Of a DNA stretch of 64,000 nt, positions 55,153 to 64,000 are shown in pieces. The position numbers were made by a program, and so were the translations under genes. The notes below the pieces were generated by a model. The model was not told where the DNA came from and did no database searches. It saw nothing but the letters and a program-made list of their open reading frames with translations. Origin of the DNA: Brevibacillus laterosporus (GTDB lineage Bacteria; Bacillota; Bacilli; Brevibacillales; Brevibacillaceae); assembly GCA_007833815.1 (NCBI GenBank), contig CP033464.1, positions 4,644,001 to 4,708,000 of the forward strand, read 5' to 3'. The first letter of the stretch is position 1. Each line of letters opens with the position of its first letter.

Positions 55153-56199
55153 TTACTGAACAGCTTTTTCTGGAACTTTAATTTCACCGCTAACGATTTT
55201 CTCTTTAAATTCATCAACTTTTTTCAGAACTTCAGCCGGTACATTGGCAGTAGAAGTAGAAGCCAAACCTACGCCATCTTCAGCGATACCTAGGTTAACA
55301 ACTTTTCCACCGTCCCATTTGCCTTCAGCCATGTCTTTGGATACTTTGTAAACAGCCTCGTCTACTTTTTTCACCATAGAAGTCAACGTAATTTCGTTAC
55401 CAAAGTTAAGAGATTGGTCTTTGTCTACACCGATAACCCAAACGTTTTCGCCTTTTTTCTTACGGTCAGCAGCCTCGTTGAATACACCGTCTCCAGTAGC
55501 ACCAGAAGCATGGAAAATGATGTCTACGCCTTGCGCATACATACCAGAAGCGGTAGATTTACCTTGGTCAGGTTTGTCAAACGCACCTGTGTAGATAGAT
55601 ACTACTTTAATTTCCGGATTAACTGCTTTTACACCAGCAATAAATCCAGCTTCAAAACGTTCAATAACTGGGATTTTAATACCGCCTACGAAACCAACTT
55701 TTTTGGTTTTCGACATTTCAGCAGCAACAACCCCCGCCAAGAATGATCCTTCTTGCTCTTTAAATAATACGGATGCTACGTTTGGTGCATCAACTTGAGC
55801 GTCGATAATCGCCAATTTTGCATCTGGGTTTTGGTCAGCAATTTTTTTCACTGGTTCAGCCATCAAGAAACCAATACCCCATGTCAGATCCCATTTTTCC
55901 TTAACAAAGTTGTTCAAGTTTGGTACATAGTCAGCATCGCCATTACTTTGGGCATAGTTTGTTTCAATGCCTGTGTCTTTGCTTAGCTTTTGCAGACCTT
56001 CCCATGCGCTTTGGTTAAAGGAGTTGTCGTTTACACCACCAACATCAGTAACCATACCAACTTTTGCAGAAAGTTTCTTTTCGGCCGCTGGAGAAGCGCT
56101 TTCTTTACTAGGCTCAGTAGGTTGAGCTTTACCGCAACCAGTTAGCACCAGAGAAAGACTTAGGGTCGCCACGGAAAGAACAGATAGGATCTTTTTCAT
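55153..56199 (-). CDS. nupN: BMP-family nucleoside-binding lipoprotein NupN-like
   Basis: 348 residues. Lipoprotein signal with lipobox LTGC (Cys22) and Ser/Lys-rich linker. The PBP1_BMP fold follows (AKVGMVTDVGGVNDNSFNQSA near residue 45). It captures purine nucleosides (guanosine in B. subtilis) and passes them to NupOPQ. First gene of the operon. The expression control is unknown, but no purine riboswitch was found upstream. Confidence 0.92.
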   Translation of the reverse strand: MKKILSVLSVATLSLSLVLTGCGKAQPTEPSKESASPAAEKKLSAKVGMVTDVGGVNDNSFNQSAWEGLQKLSKDTGIETNYAQSNGDADYVPNLNNFVKEKWDLTWGIGFLMAEPVKKIADQNPDAKLAIIDAQVDAPNVASVLFKEQEGSFLAGVVAAEMSKTKKVGFVGGIKIPVIERFEAGFIAGVKAVNPEIKVVSIYTGAFDKPDQGKSTASGMYAQGVDIIFHASGATGDGVFNEAADRKKKGENVWVIGVDKDQSLNFGNEITLTSMVKKVDEAVYKVSKDMAEGKWDGGKVVNLGIAEDGVGLASTSTANVPAEVLKKVDEFKEKIVSGEIKVPEKAVQ

Positions 56200-56495
56200 G
56201 CTTGTGATACCCCCAATGATCAGTTTTTATGTAGACAAGAAAATATCAGACTATCAAGCATGAGTGTTACTCCAATTGACAGGAGAGAACAAGTAAATAA
56301 TAAAAACGATAACTTGTTTATTCTGTTCTCTTACCACTGCCTTTTAAGGAAAAACCCCCCATTATCGACATGAATCTAATATTTTCGCCAGTCCGTAGAA
56401 ATTTTACCCCATGTAAGAAGCGATATGCAAGCGAATTTTTTATTCTATCATTCGGAATATGTTAGTTTTTTTAATATTTAACACAAAAAACATTT
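56200..56495. other. Promoter region of the nup operon, with an inverted repeat
   Basis: 296 nt. AGAGAACA (56284-56291) and TGTTCTCT (56324-56331) form an inverted repeat with internal AATAA/TTATT pairing in what would be the nupN leader. A purine (G-box) aptamer core was looked for and not seen. No gene. Confidence 0.5.
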
Positions 56496-58877
56496 TTAGG
56501 AGATTTGTGTTTCAGATGATGGGCGCGGAATTCGTACTTCACGAGGCTTACTACCCTCGTACGGACCAACGATTCCCTGAGCCTCCATCATGTCTATTAA
56601 GCGAGCTGCTCTCGTATAGCCAACACGCAGTCTTCTCTGTAATAGAGAGGCTGATGCCGTCTGTGCTTCTGCAATAACCTGCACAGCTTGATCGTACATT
56701 TCGTCGTCCATGACCATCTGTGGTTCCTCGCTTATTTCCTCGGGAATCATCTCTTCACTGTATTTTGCTTCCTGTTGTTCTTTCACAAACGAAACAACCT
56801 CTTCTACTTCCTTATCTGCAACAAAAGCGCCTTGTACACGGGTTGGTTTGGAAGCTCCCATCGGTAAAAACAACATGTCTCCTCGTCCAAGTAGTTTTTC
56901 CGCTCCTCCCATATCCAAAATAGTTCGCGAATCAGCCATAGACGAAACTCCAAAGGCAATACGTGATGGAATGTTCGCCTTTATCACACCCGTAATAACG
57001 TCAACAGATGGACGCTGAGTAGCAATTAAAAGATGAATTCCAGCTGCTCGAGCCATCTGAGCTAATCGACAAATTGCATCTTCTACTTCTCCTGGTGCTA
57101 CCATCATCAAATCTGCTAACTCATCTACAATTACAACTATATAGGGCAAAGGAGCAGTTTTTTGGTCTTGTTCTGCTGATTGAACCATTTGGTTGTACAT
57201 CTCTACGTTGCGGCAATTAGATTTAGAAAACAAATTGTAGCGTCTTTCCATTTCTACCACTACTTTTTTCAAAGCCACAGAAGCACGTTTTGGATCAGTT
57301 ACAACAGGTGCTAGTAAATGTGGTATACCATTATATACATTAAGCTCTACCATTTTTGGATCTATCATCATTAATTTCACTTCGTTCGGTTTTGCACGCA
57401 ATAAAATACTCATGATAATCCCATTAACACATACTGATTTACCACTGCCCGTAGCCCCCGCTACCAATAAATGGGGCATTTTTGATAAATCTGCTAAAAT
57501 TGGTTCACCCGAAATATCACGTCCAAGAGCAACAGTTAACTTAGCTTCTGAGTCTTTGCACTGCTGACTTTCTAAAACTTCTCTAAGTGTTACCAGTGAA
57601 ATTTCATTATTAGGTACCTCAATACCAATGGCAGATTTACCAGGTATCGGAGCTTCAATACGAATATCTTTTGCTGCTAATGCTAGTGCTAAATCATCCG
57701 TCAAGCTTACAATACGGCTTACTTTTACCCCAGTTGCTGGTTGTACTTCATATCGTGTCACTGCAGGACCTCGATGGATTTCAGAGACGATTGCGTTTAC
57801 ACCAAAGCTTTTCAGTGTCTGCACTAGCTTGGCTGCATTTGATGCATGATCTACGTCTTTCTGTTGGGACGTGTTTTTTGGTCTCGACAACATAGACAAG
57901 TCTGGGATGACATAATTACTTTCAAGCTGGCTATTCTCTGTCTGAAAGTTCACCGTCACGTCCGGCATCTCTTCTGTTTGCGAATTAGCCTTCGGTTTAA
58001 TCGTTATCTTAGCGGATGTTTCTGCTCTCTGATTGGGAGCTACAGCTTCCTGTTCTGGAAGAGATTCGTCTACTCGCTCTGTAAAATCCCTTATCACGGG
58101 AGAAACGATTGCTTGTTCACTATCTAATTGTTCTTTCCAAGGGACACTATTATCTACAATTAATGGTAATGGACTCTCTATAGCACTGGCATGCTCTAAG
58201 TTTGATCCATTCCCATCCTTGACTTCCATTCGCTTCTTTTCTTTTTCTTCCTGTAAAAGTTGAATGGATTCTTTGACGGATTCTTTGGTTCTTGTATAGC
58301 CTGCAGAAAGCTTTCCCCGGATGACATTGAATAAATCTACATAGGAAAGTTGGAAAATAAACATGATACCAATCAAAAAGAAAAGGCCAACAACAAGACC
58401 TGTCCCAACTTTGCCAATGAGAGCATGTGCTACCGTAAATAAAATAGCCCCTATCATTCCCCCACCAACGCTTACTGTCGATACCTTCTGCTTCTGATCC
58501 TCCATAATACGCTCCCATGTTAGCTGGACCATATTTTGGTCAAAACGTCCATTCCCAGACAAAAGCTCATATAATAGTAAATGGTCCCACAACAGGATTC
58601 CCATGAAAATGATGAAAAACCCGAACATTCTTGGACTCATTCTTGGGAGTTTGCGAACAAACATCATATAAACAGAAATGACAATAAGGGCAACAGGAAT
58701 CAGAAAATCCCATGATCCTGCAAACATGCGGAATAAAAAGGAAAGTACCTTTTGACCTAACCAACCACTCTCCAAGAGACCGATCACACTGAGACAGATC
58801 ATGATAAGACCAATCAGTTCCAGCTTAATGATCGAGGCCCATGCCGATGGGGATGTTTTTCTCTTTCTTCGACTCAT
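56496..58877 (-). CDS. spoIIIE: DNA translocase SpoIIIE/FtsK
   Basis: 793 residues. Four TM helices lie in the first about 170 residues (starting [15 protein letters not shown]), then a linker to about 310, and the motor domain with Walker [13 protein letters not shown] (about residue 470) and Walker [14 protein letters not shown]. The C-terminal gamma winged helix (about 725-785) reads [21 protein letters not shown]. It pumps the forespore chromosome across the septum. GGAGG lies 10 nt before the ATG. Confidence 0.97.
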   Translation of the reverse strand: MSRRKRKTSPSAWASIIKLELIGLIMICLSVIGLLESGWLGQKVLSFLFRMFAGSWDFLIPVALIVISVYMMFVRKLPRMSPRMFGFFIIFMGILLWDHLLLYELLSGNGRFDQNMVQLTWERIMEDQKQKVSTVSVGGGMIGAILFTVAHALIGKVGTGLVVGLFFLIGIMFIFQLSYVDLFNVIRGKLSAGYTRTKESVKESIQLLQEEKEKKRMEVKDGNGSNLEHASAIESPLPLIVDNSVPWKEQLDSEQAIVSPVIRDFTERVDESLPEQEAVAPNQRAETSAKITIKPKANSQTEEMPDVTVNFQTENSQLESNYVIPDLSMLSRPKNTSQQKDVDHASNAAKLVQTLKSFGVNAIVSEIHRGPAVTRYEVQPATGVKVSRIVSLTDDLALALAAKDIRIEAPIPGKSAIGIEVPNNEISLVTLREVLESQQCKDSEAKLTVALGRDISGEPILADLSKMPHLLVAGATGSGKSVCVNGIIMSILLRAKPNEVKLMMIDPKMVELNVYNGIPHLLAPVVTDPKRASVALKKVVVEMERRYNLFSKSNCRNVEMYNQMVQSAEQDQKTAPLPYIVVIVDELADLMMVAPGEVEDAICRLAQMARAAGIHLLIATQRPSVDVITGVIKANIPSRIAFGVSSMADSRTILDMGGAEKLLGRGDMLFLPMGASKPTRVQGAFVADKEVEEVVSFVKEQQEAKYSEEMIPEEISEEPQMVMDDEMYDQAVQVIAEAQTASASLLQRRLRVGYTRAARLIDMMEAQGIVGPYEGSKPREVRIPRPSSETQIS

Positions 58878-58972
58878 GGCACGCTTGCCTCCTTTACATA
58901 TAAATGCTTGTATCTTTCCAGTCCCCTTGTTACATTCCCTTTTATCAGCGAAAATCCCTGCATTAAGGGAAC

Positions 58973-59007
58973 AAAAACAGCCGGAGTTGATTCGTCCGGC
59001 TGTTTTT
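58973..59007 (-). terminator. Terminator of the tepA-ylzJ operon
   Basis: AAAAACAGCCGGA / TCCGGCTGTTTTT, perfect 13-bp stem with a 9-nt loop. Past the ylzJ stop. Confidence 0.88.
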
Positions 59008-59073
59008 GCTATCTCAAATTAGTATACCACAGGAAATTGTTACAAATACAAAACCACTAACAAAAAACCTTTA

Positions 59074-59301
59074 TTATTCAAAAAAAGGACGAAATTTAAG
59101 TGTTTGACCAGGTGCATATGCAGGATTTACATAGTCATGTGGATTAGGGCTGATTAGTCGTATAATTTTACCCTCATATGCACTAATGGGCTCTACTAAC
59201 ATGACCGCCTCACCCATTTGGATTTCTTGGATTTGCTGTTTCTCCACCTGATCCTGATTAGCAAAAATGATTTCCATTGGCATAGCAGAGTAAATAATCA
59301 T
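59074..59301 (-). CDS. ylzJ: YlzJ-like small protein
   Basis: 75 residues (B. subtilis YlzJ is about 71). Function unknown. Start [20 protein letters not shown]. The ATG overlaps the tepA stop by 4 nt (ATGA), so the pair is co-translated. The conserved partner of tepA. Confidence 0.88.
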   Translation of the reverse strand: MIIYSAMPMEIIFANQDQVEKQQIQEIQMGEAVMLVEPISAYEGKIIRLISPNPHDYVNPAYAPGQTLKFRPFFE

Positions 59302-60128
59302 TGAAGAACACCTTCTTGGTTACGTTTTTCCTCAATGAGCTCATTTAGTTTCTTTAACGCTTTACCAAGTCCACCAACTTCATTAATTAAACCATATTTG
59401 ACTGCATCAGATCCAATTACATTAGTGCCGATATCACGAGTTAGTTCACCTGTCCGTAGCATAAGATCACGGAATTGTTCCTCTGTAATGTCAGAATTAC
59501 GAGCAACAAACGAGACAACACGATCTTGCATTTTGTCCAGATACTCGAAGGTTTGCGGTACACCAATGACAAGACCCGTTAATCGGATAGGATGGATAGT
59601 CATCGTCGCTGTCTCAGCAATATAGGAGTAATCACCTGCAACAGATATTGGTACACCAATAGAATGCCCTCCACCTAATACAAGGGTAACTACAGGCTTG
59701 GATAGTGAAGAAATCATTTCTGCGAGAGCAAGACCTGCTTCAACATCCCCACCCACTGTATTTAAGATAACCATAACTCCCTCAATCTTTTGGTTTTGTT
59801 CTGCGGCCACCAATTGAGGAATGATATGTTCATATTTGGTTGTTTTATTTTGAGGAGGTAATTGAATATGACCCTCTACCTGCCCGATAATCGTTAGGCA
59901 GTATATATTGCTTTCCAATTGAGGTACGTTAGTCTGACCCAGTTGTGTAATATTTTCTATTAGGCGTTTTTTAGCTTCCTCTGAAGGTTCTTGCTGAGGT
60001 GGTGTTATCTCTGGTTGTTCTTGCGCGCGGGAGCGTTCTGGCTGTATTTGGGGCGTTTGTGGACTCTCCTCATTTTTATTACTATTCATTGAAAATGGCG
60101 GTTTACGTAAATAATCCTTAGAATTCAT
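59298..60128 (-). CDS. tepA: ClpP-family translocation-enhancing protein TepA
   Basis: 276 residues. An N-terminal Gln/Pro-rich stretch (about 1-70) precedes a ClpP/crotonase-like fold. The serine-protease elements [13 protein letters not shown] and [15 protein letters not shown] (Ser in the latter) are recognisable. TepA stimulates protein export and degrades the sporulation cofactors in B. subtilis. ATG 60128 lies 11 nt after AAGGAGG. The frame to 60185 extends upstream of the site and is rejected. Confidence 0.9.
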   Translation of the reverse strand: MNSKDYLRKPPFSMNSNKNEESPQTPQIQPERSRAQEQPEITPPQQEPSEEAKKRLIENITQLGQTNVPQLESNIYCLTIIGQVEGHIQLPPQNKTTKYEHIIPQLVAAEQNQKIEGVMVILNTVGGDVEAGLALAEMISSLSKPVVTLVLGGGHSIGVPISVAGDYSYIAETATMTIHPIRLTGLVIGVPQTFEYLDKMQDRVVSFVARNSDITEEQFRDLMLRTGELTRDIGTNVIGSDAVKYGLINEVGGLGKALKKLNELIEEKRNQEGVLQ

Positions 60129-60217
60129 CTGGCTTACGACCTCCTTTATGCTAATTTTAGTATGGGTAAGCCATACCGAAATCATGCATTGTTGGAAATA
60201 CCAGCCATGATTTTAAA

Positions 60218-60288
60218 AAAACACTCCTATCCGTGATCTTTTGGCAAGTAAAGAAGATCTGCCAATTCCCACAAGAAAGGAGTGTTTT
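60218..60288 (-). terminator. Nested terminator of the yxeA-like gene
   Basis: The outer stem AAAACACTCCT / AGGAGTGTTTT and the inner TTGGCA / TGCCAA leave a run of seven T on the minus strand. Confidence 0.8.
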
Positions 60289-60318
60289 ATCGATTTTTAT
60301 TGGATTTCCCAGACGTTA

Positions 60319-60663
60319 TTATTTTAGCTTTTCATTTGCTTTTGCAGGGATATCTGCTTTTTGTACCTCGTTATAGGTAACTACTTCATCAGCCTCACCA
60401 CTCTTAACATACACTTCAAGATACGCTTCTTGTCGTAATTGTTTTAGTCCATTAAATGTAATCTTTTTTTCCAATCCATTTTTATCGTAACCGGTTAGTG
60501 TATATTCGTACAGATGAGTACCTGTCAAGTTTTTACCTTCTCCAATGATTTGCACATAGTAGATGTCTGCCCCTATTTTTTTAAAAAGATTGTCCTTCAT
60601 AAGAAAGAACATTCCAACCAAAATTAATAAGAAGACTAAAATCCCGATAATTACCTTTTTCAT
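60319..60663 (-). CDS. YxeA family (DUF1093) protein
   Basis: About 114 residues. A single N-terminal hydrophobic helix (VIIGILVFLLILVGMFFL) anchors it in or exports it across the membrane. The rest is a small beta barrel with YEYTLTGYDKNGLEKKITF, a DUF1093 signature. Function unknown. ATG 60663 is 7 nt after AGGAG; the ATG two codons upstream (60669) is too close. Confidence 0.85.
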   Translation of the reverse strand: MKKVIIGILVFLLILVGMFFLMKDNLFKKIGADIYYVQIIGEGKNLTGTHLYEYTLTGYDKNGLEKKITFNGLKQLRQEAYLEVYVKSGEADEVVTYNEVQKADIPAKANEKLK

Positions 60664-60669
60664 TTTCAT

Positions 60670-61017
60670 TCTCCTCTATTCTGATTCTCATACTATCAGT
60701 ATAAGGGAGTTTTACCCAATGTAACATTGAATAGCCTTTCATCAATATTACATTTTTGTAAGATAAGCAGGTAAAAATCATGGTTTAAGTGCCGATGGCT
60801 CATCTATAAAAGAAGATAAAGAAAAGGAGAAATTATTGATATCGATAGTATAAGCAATCCGATCCACCATACCGTGCGTGCCACCTGTATACGTGTACGA
60901 TCAAAGACAACGCTCATTAGACCGTTTTGATTTATAGGTTACGCTGTAATCAAGAGAGAAATCATATGGATTTTCATTTTCTCTCTTCTCCTTTGTTGCT
61001 TCAGATCCCATGGATAT
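60670..61017. other. Gene-free stretch with a 10-bp hairpin
   Basis: 478 nt in all to the glycosyltransferase end. AAGAGAGAAA / TTTCTCTCTT (60952-60987) can form a stem. A 37-codon frame with a hydrophobic end (60804-60917, minus) has no ribosome-binding site and is not called. No other feature. Confidence 0.4.
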
Positions 61018-61057
61018 ACAAAACGACCCGTCAACGATTAATTGACAGATCGTTTTT
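61018..61057 (-). terminator. Terminator of the glycosyltransferase gene
   Basis: The minus strand pairs AAAACGA with TCGTTTT and GTCAA with TTGAC around a 7-nt loop. Confidence 0.72.
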
Positions 61058-61130
61058 GCTGTATCCCTGTTCCTACAGGCAATATATTTTATGCCCCTCT
61101 AAGTTGAAATGCCTGGACTATCTTCATGCC
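61058..61130 (-). repeat. 3'-UTR element, copy A
   Basis: Shares 24 of 25 identical nt (61060-61084, matched to 63073-63097), a common TCTAAG (61098-61103) and a common CATGCC end (61125-61130) with copy B. On the minus strand it runs GGCATG ... CTTAGA ... TGCCTGTAGGAACAGG ... then the terminator 61018-61057. The CCTGT-ACAGG pair makes a small hairpin. It lies 18 nt past the glycosyltransferase stop. It could be a transcribed 3'-UTR motif, a small RNA or a dispersed repeat. Confidence 0.6.
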
Positions 61131-61147
61131 TTAAATATTTACATAGA

Positions 61148-62380
61148 TCAAATGTTTTGGATCAAACGAGTAAATTTCAAAACTTCATCAGATGCTTTGT
61201 CATACCCTCCTGCATCACGGAATGATTGACTAATTATTTTTGCTTTTTCCTTATAAACCGGATTTTGCAAAACTTCGTTAACAGCTTGTTTTAAATCCTC
61301 GCAAGATAGCTGCTTGATATTTAACATAGTCCCTGCACCAAGTTCTTTTACTCGATGAGCCACCATAGGTTGATCATTTATCATTGGGAGCATAACTAAA
61401 GGCACTTCAAAATAAAGTGATTCACTTGTACTATTCATTCCACAATGGCTTATAAAAACATCCGTTTGACGGAGTACATCCAATTGAGGGACATAATTGC
61501 GAACAATAAAGTTATCTGGTACATCTCCCAGTTGTTCCACGGTTAGTTCCCGCCCTATACTAAGTACCACTTTAACATCCAAGTCTTTTAAAGCTTCGAA
61601 GCATTTTTGATAAAGATCAGATTGTTTGGATACGATTGTTCCCATAGAGATGAAAATAACACACTTTTCTTTTAGTGAATCAATTGGAAAATCCCCTAGG
61701 TTACTACTTTCAGTAATTGACGGACCTACAAAAATATAGTTATCCTTGAAATTCTGGCTATTTCTCTGAAAATAAGAAGAAGTGAAAACAATATTTAGAT
61801 CACCTGAGCCTGGACTGAGCAAAAAGTTTCCGGGTAACGGAACTTCATACTTATTTTCTAAGTGTTTTTTGCGTTTTTCTATTTCTTCCAATCGTAAAAA
61901 CGCTTGTATCATGGCCAACCGTTCTTGTTTCCGTTTCATATCACTTGTTCCTGTAAGTTCCATGTTTACTTGTGGGTCTTGTGAGAAGGCAAACGTGGTC
62001 CAAGTGGCAATAGATAATAACCTACATTGATGAGCAACCCATTGTCCTGTTAACGATTGAGCATCATATAAAATATAATCATACGTTTCTTTGGAGATTT
62101 CATCCAAAACAGAATCCGTTATCATCTCCAATGCACTCAGAAATTGTAGTAAATATTCTTCTGGCTGTGAGTTCAAAAGATGACTGCTCTCTTGAAGCTT
62201 TCTCTGTGCTTCTTGATTAATGGGGCGAAACGTAGCACCTGTTTTTTCAATTTTCTCCTGAAATTTATTTGATGAATAATAGACAATCTGTTCCCCACGT
62301 TTTACTAAATCGCTAACTAACCCCAACGTTGGATTTACATGACCTTCCCCAAGCATACTGATGTAAAGTGCTCGTGCCAT
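61148..62380 (-). CDS. MGT-family UDP-glycosyltransferase
   Basis: 410 residues of the macrolide-glycosyltransferase (YjiC/YojK) family. The N-terminal domain reads ALYISMLGEGHVNPTLGLV (catalytic His in GHVNP). The C-terminal UDP-sugar site is recognised by FISMGT, NYVPQLDVLRQTDVFISHCG and NSTSESLYFEVPLV. It glucosylates small molecules such as macrolides, flavonoids or peptides. ATG 62380 is 7 nt after GGAGGG. No biosynthetic partner is nearby; possibly a self-protection or detoxification enzyme. Confidence 0.9.
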   Translation of the reverse strand: MARALYISMLGEGHVNPTLGLVSDLVKRGEQIVYYSSNKFQEKIEKTGATFRPINQEAQRKLQESSHLLNSQPEEYLLQFLSALEMITDSVLDEISKETYDYILYDAQSLTGQWVAHQCRLLSIATWTTFAFSQDPQVNMELTGTSDMKRKQERLAMIQAFLRLEEIEKRKKHLENKYEVPLPGNFLLSPGSGDLNIVFTSSYFQRNSQNFKDNYIFVGPSITESSNLGDFPIDSLKEKCVIFISMGTIVSKQSDLYQKCFEALKDLDVKVVLSIGRELTVEQLGDVPDNFIVRNYVPQLDVLRQTDVFISHCGMNSTSESLYFEVPLVMLPMINDQPMVAHRVKELGAGTMLNIKQLSCEDLKQAVNEVLQNPVYKEKAKIISQSFRDAGGYDKASDEVLKFTRLIQNI

Positions 62381-62619
62381 TTGTTTTCCCTCCAATAAAT
62401 ATTGTTCGATATGTTTTTTTGATTAAAGAAAGTAAAGTTGTCTATGATGATCATAAACAGTGCAACAATAGAACAGCTATTTTTAACCTTACATTATTTT
62501 GCCAACGACATATTAAAAAAAGCTGATATCACCATACAATTATAAACATATAATTAATTTGTTTGTATTATAACAAACATTTCAATATATCGTCTATAAA
62601 ATTACAAGAGGTGAATAGC

Positions 62620-62958
62620 ATGAAAAGAAATTCTTATTTACTATTTGGCTTTTTATGTGGCTTTATTTCTTCAATAATGAACATTTATTTATGGTATGCC
62701 GCAATAATTCGCGATCAAACAATAAAAGGACTATTCTTAGTATTTCTGTTTTTTATATTATTTCCTGCTATTTTTGGATTAGTAACCTCATTCGTTTCTC
62801 CTCCAGTAATAATTATTTCCTTCGTTTGGTCACTACCATTGAGCATCTACTATATGTTTTCTAGTACGGGTATATGGTTTGCTTTGTTTTGTTTTCTATA
62901 TTTAGTCTCAGCAATATTAAAATTCAAAGGAATAAATAAATTAACTCTAAGTCAATAA
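62620..62958 (+). CDS. Small membrane protein, function unknown
   Basis: 112 residues with four hydrophobic segments (starting MKRNSYLLFGFLCGFISSIM) and a short positive C-terminus. AGAGGTG lies 7 nt before ATG 62620. Divergent from the glycosyltransferase. Lower GC than the neighbours. No family recognised. Confidence 0.65.
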   Translation: MKRNSYLLFGFLCGFISSIMNIYLWYAAIIRDQTIKGLFLVFLFFILFPAIFGLVTSFVSPPVIIISFVWSLPLSIYYMFSSTGIWFALFCFLYLVSAILKFKGINKLTLSQ

Positions 62959-63039
62959 CAAGCTCTTTCGTTAGAATAATGTCACGTTTTTCAATATAGC
63001 AATAAACTCAGTTGAAGATACTAAACAATAACATAAACA

Positions 63040-63067
63040 ACCCCATCATAAATCTTATCGATGGGGT
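63040..63067 (-). terminator. Terminator of the YolD-like gene
   Basis: ACCCCATC / GATGGGGT stem with a 12-nt loop. On the minus strand TTGTTTATG follows, a modest T tail. Confidence 0.6.
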
Positions 63068-63070
63068 GTC

Positions 63071-63150
63071 TATGTATCCCTGTTCCCACAGGCAATACAC
63101 TGTATGTAATCTAAGAGGTACTGCTAGGGCTAGGATTCCATACCCATGCC
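63071..63150 (-). repeat. 3'-UTR element, copy B
   Basis: The homologue of copy A (61058-61130), about 2 kb away in the same orientation: 24 of 25 identical nt (63073-63097), then TCTAAG at 63109-63114 and CATGCC at 63145-63150. It lies 15 nt past the YolD-like stop and just upstream of the terminator 63040-63067. The loop of the central hairpin is GGGA here (AGGA in copy A). Confidence 0.6.
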
Positions 63151-63164
63151 GTTTCAATTACTCC

Positions 63165-63377
63165 TCAATCTCCCTTGATTGCTTTCCACCAATTGATTGT
63201 AAGAGCATAATCATACTGTCGGGAGTCAGATATCCGGTAACAAAACTCGGCTAACTCATCCTCTTCAATGATCGGCTTCTCGATCAGTTTCTTATCCTCG
63301 TGAAGCTGGCGTAGCATCTCAGCATGCTCTGGCAAAATAAATTTCGTTACAAGTGGATCAAGAATTTTACTAGCCAT
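63165..63377 (-). CDS. YolD-like protein, SOS-associated
   Basis: 70 residues. The FILPEHAEMLRQL stretch matches the LPEH-x-x-x-L signature of YolD-like proteins. The C-terminal NYALTINWWKA-like end (YDYALTINWWK) is the usual beta segment. YolD proteins are usually encoded next to UvrX/YqjW-type Y-family polymerases, but none is present here. A LexA box sits just upstream of the start (63397-63410). AAGGAG is 8 nt before ATG 63377. Confidence 0.72.
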   Translation of the reverse strand: MASKILDPLVTKFILPEHAEMLRQLHEDKKLIEKPIIEEDELAEFCYRISDSRQYDYALTINWWKAIKGD

Positions 63378-63396
63378 CAAAACATCTCCTTAAATA

Positions 63397-63410
63397 CGAA
63401 TGCGCGTTCT
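63397..63410. promoter_or_regulatory. Putative LexA (SOS) box of the YolD-like gene
   Basis: CGAAT-GCGC-GTTCT matches CGAAC-N4-GTTCG at 8 of 10 positions. On the minus strand it lies just after a CAAAAT -10 with TTGCAT 18 nt further up, so it would cover the transcription start. Confidence 0.62.
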
Positions 63411-63602
63411 TATTTTGTTTGATGATAAGGAGATTATGCAATGGGTAAAATTACATAGCCATTATCAAACATGAGCAAGCCCTCCTAAAGATTATATTTG
63501 TGGAGATTGTGATATTTTGTCGAATCATTAAAGTATAATTATTTTGTAATTTATGGTACATTTCTTTAAAATAAGAAATATATACCAAAAAGAGTTTGAA
63601 TC

Positions 63603-64000
63603 ATGAACAAAACAATACTTACATCAAGCGCCGTAGCTCTAATCCTAGCAATTGGATCAACAACTATTCCAGTTCATGCTGAGGAAAACATAAACGCCGT
63701 ATCATCAGAAGTGGTTAATAATTTTGAATTAACAGCTGAGCAAAAGGAAGCCCTTGAATTCTACGAAGAATATAAAGATGTGTTTAATGAAGATGAAGCA
63801 GAGCCAGAAATATTATCCTTGATAAGTTATGATGATAATCAAATAGCATTAAGACAAGGTAATGTAATTGAGGCTTTTCTAAATGAGGATGAAGGTTTGG
63901 GCTTAAGAGACATGAAAAGAATTAAAGAATATGGAGACGAGGCAAAAGATACTGCAAAAAAATACTACAAAAATGATTCTCAATTAGAGGACGCATATAG
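63603..64000 (+). CDS. Secreted protein, 5' part
   Basis: The first 132 codons of a protein that runs off the right edge. A signal peptide is seen (MNKTILTSSAVALILAIGS, cleavage probably after VHA at residue 26). The mature part is acidic and helical (ELTAEQKEALEFYEEYKDVF). No family recognised. The ribosome-binding site is weak (AAGAG, 10 nt upstream). The upstream stretch 63411-63602 is AT-rich with no other gene. Confidence 0.72.
   Translation, partial: MNKTILTSSAVALILAIGSTTIPVHAEENINAVSSEVVNNFELTAEQKEALEFYEEYKDVFNEDEAEPEILSLISYDDNQIALRQGNVIEAFLNEDEGLGLRDMKRIKEYGDEAKDTAKKYYKNDSQLEDAY

Noticed and set aside
56200..56495. Purine riboswitch upstream of nupN
   Set aside because: The conserved aptamer loops and P1 arrangement were looked for and not found; only a simple inverted repeat is present.
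60804..60917. 37-codon minus-strand frame with a hydrophobic tail
   Set aside because: It has an ATG but no ribosome-binding site, and no known small protein matches.
1..64000. Insertion sequences, prophage, CRISPR array, rRNA or tRNA genes
   Set aside because: No transposase, integrase, repeat-spacer array or tRNA-like cloverleaf was seen on either strand.

Overview
The window looks like chromosome of a low-GC, endospore-forming Firmicute, most likely a Brevibacillus (B. laterosporus-like). This is inferred from base composition, the SLH-domain surface protein, the spore genes (cotE, spoVS, spoIIIE, YheC/D coat protein) and the gene order. No rRNA, tRNA, insertion sequence, prophage or CRISPR array was seen. 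Nearly all of the conserved genes lie on the minus strand.

Layout. 1-4.7 kb: mutS (cut by the window edge), a putative COOH-NH2 amidoligase, cotE, ricA, miaB. 4.8-30.3 kb: an accessory block of about 25 kb between miaB and korB. It holds a Fur-boxed FhuF-like protein, an XRE regulator with repeated palindromic operators, an agr-type peptide signalling operon, azoR, a TetR regulator with paired SMR exporters, a cellobiose/chitobiose PTS operon with a LevR-type sigma-54 activator, lplT-aas, an SLH protein, a GNAT enzyme, lipL, darB, a YheC/D protein, mnmM, an MBL-fold protein and ykvI. 30.4-60.2 kb: a conserved housekeeping and sporulation backbone in nearly the Bacillus order (korBA, spoVS, ymdB, rny, recX, recA, a DEAD helicase, cinA, pgsA, rimO, rodZ, ymfK, ymfJ, ymfI, ymfH, ymfF, M23 peptidase, nup nucleoside ABC operon, spoIIIE, ylzJ, tepA). 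60.3-64 kb: accessory genes again (yxeA-like, MGT glycosyltransferase, small membrane protein, a YolD-like gene with a LexA box, and a secreted protein running off the edge).

Most interesting system: the operon 8670-6981 on the minus strand, made of a 7-TM sensor-like protein without a kinase, AgrB, a 44-residue AgrD-like peptide without cysteine, and a free-standing LytTR protein. It has the parts of an agr circuit but no histidine kinase and no receiver domain. It could be a hybrid between agr signalling and LytTR/membrane-inhibitor pairs, with a serine-lactone signal.

Other points: cinA is split by a frameshift in a G7 tract. chbG has no ATG, GTG or TTG ahead of its catalytic motif. There are relics of GerAC, of an XRE regulator and of a holin-like toxin. 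Two homologous 3'-UTR elements, each followed by a terminator, flank the glycosyltransferase region. Several annotated starts were moved to fit ribosome-binding sites.
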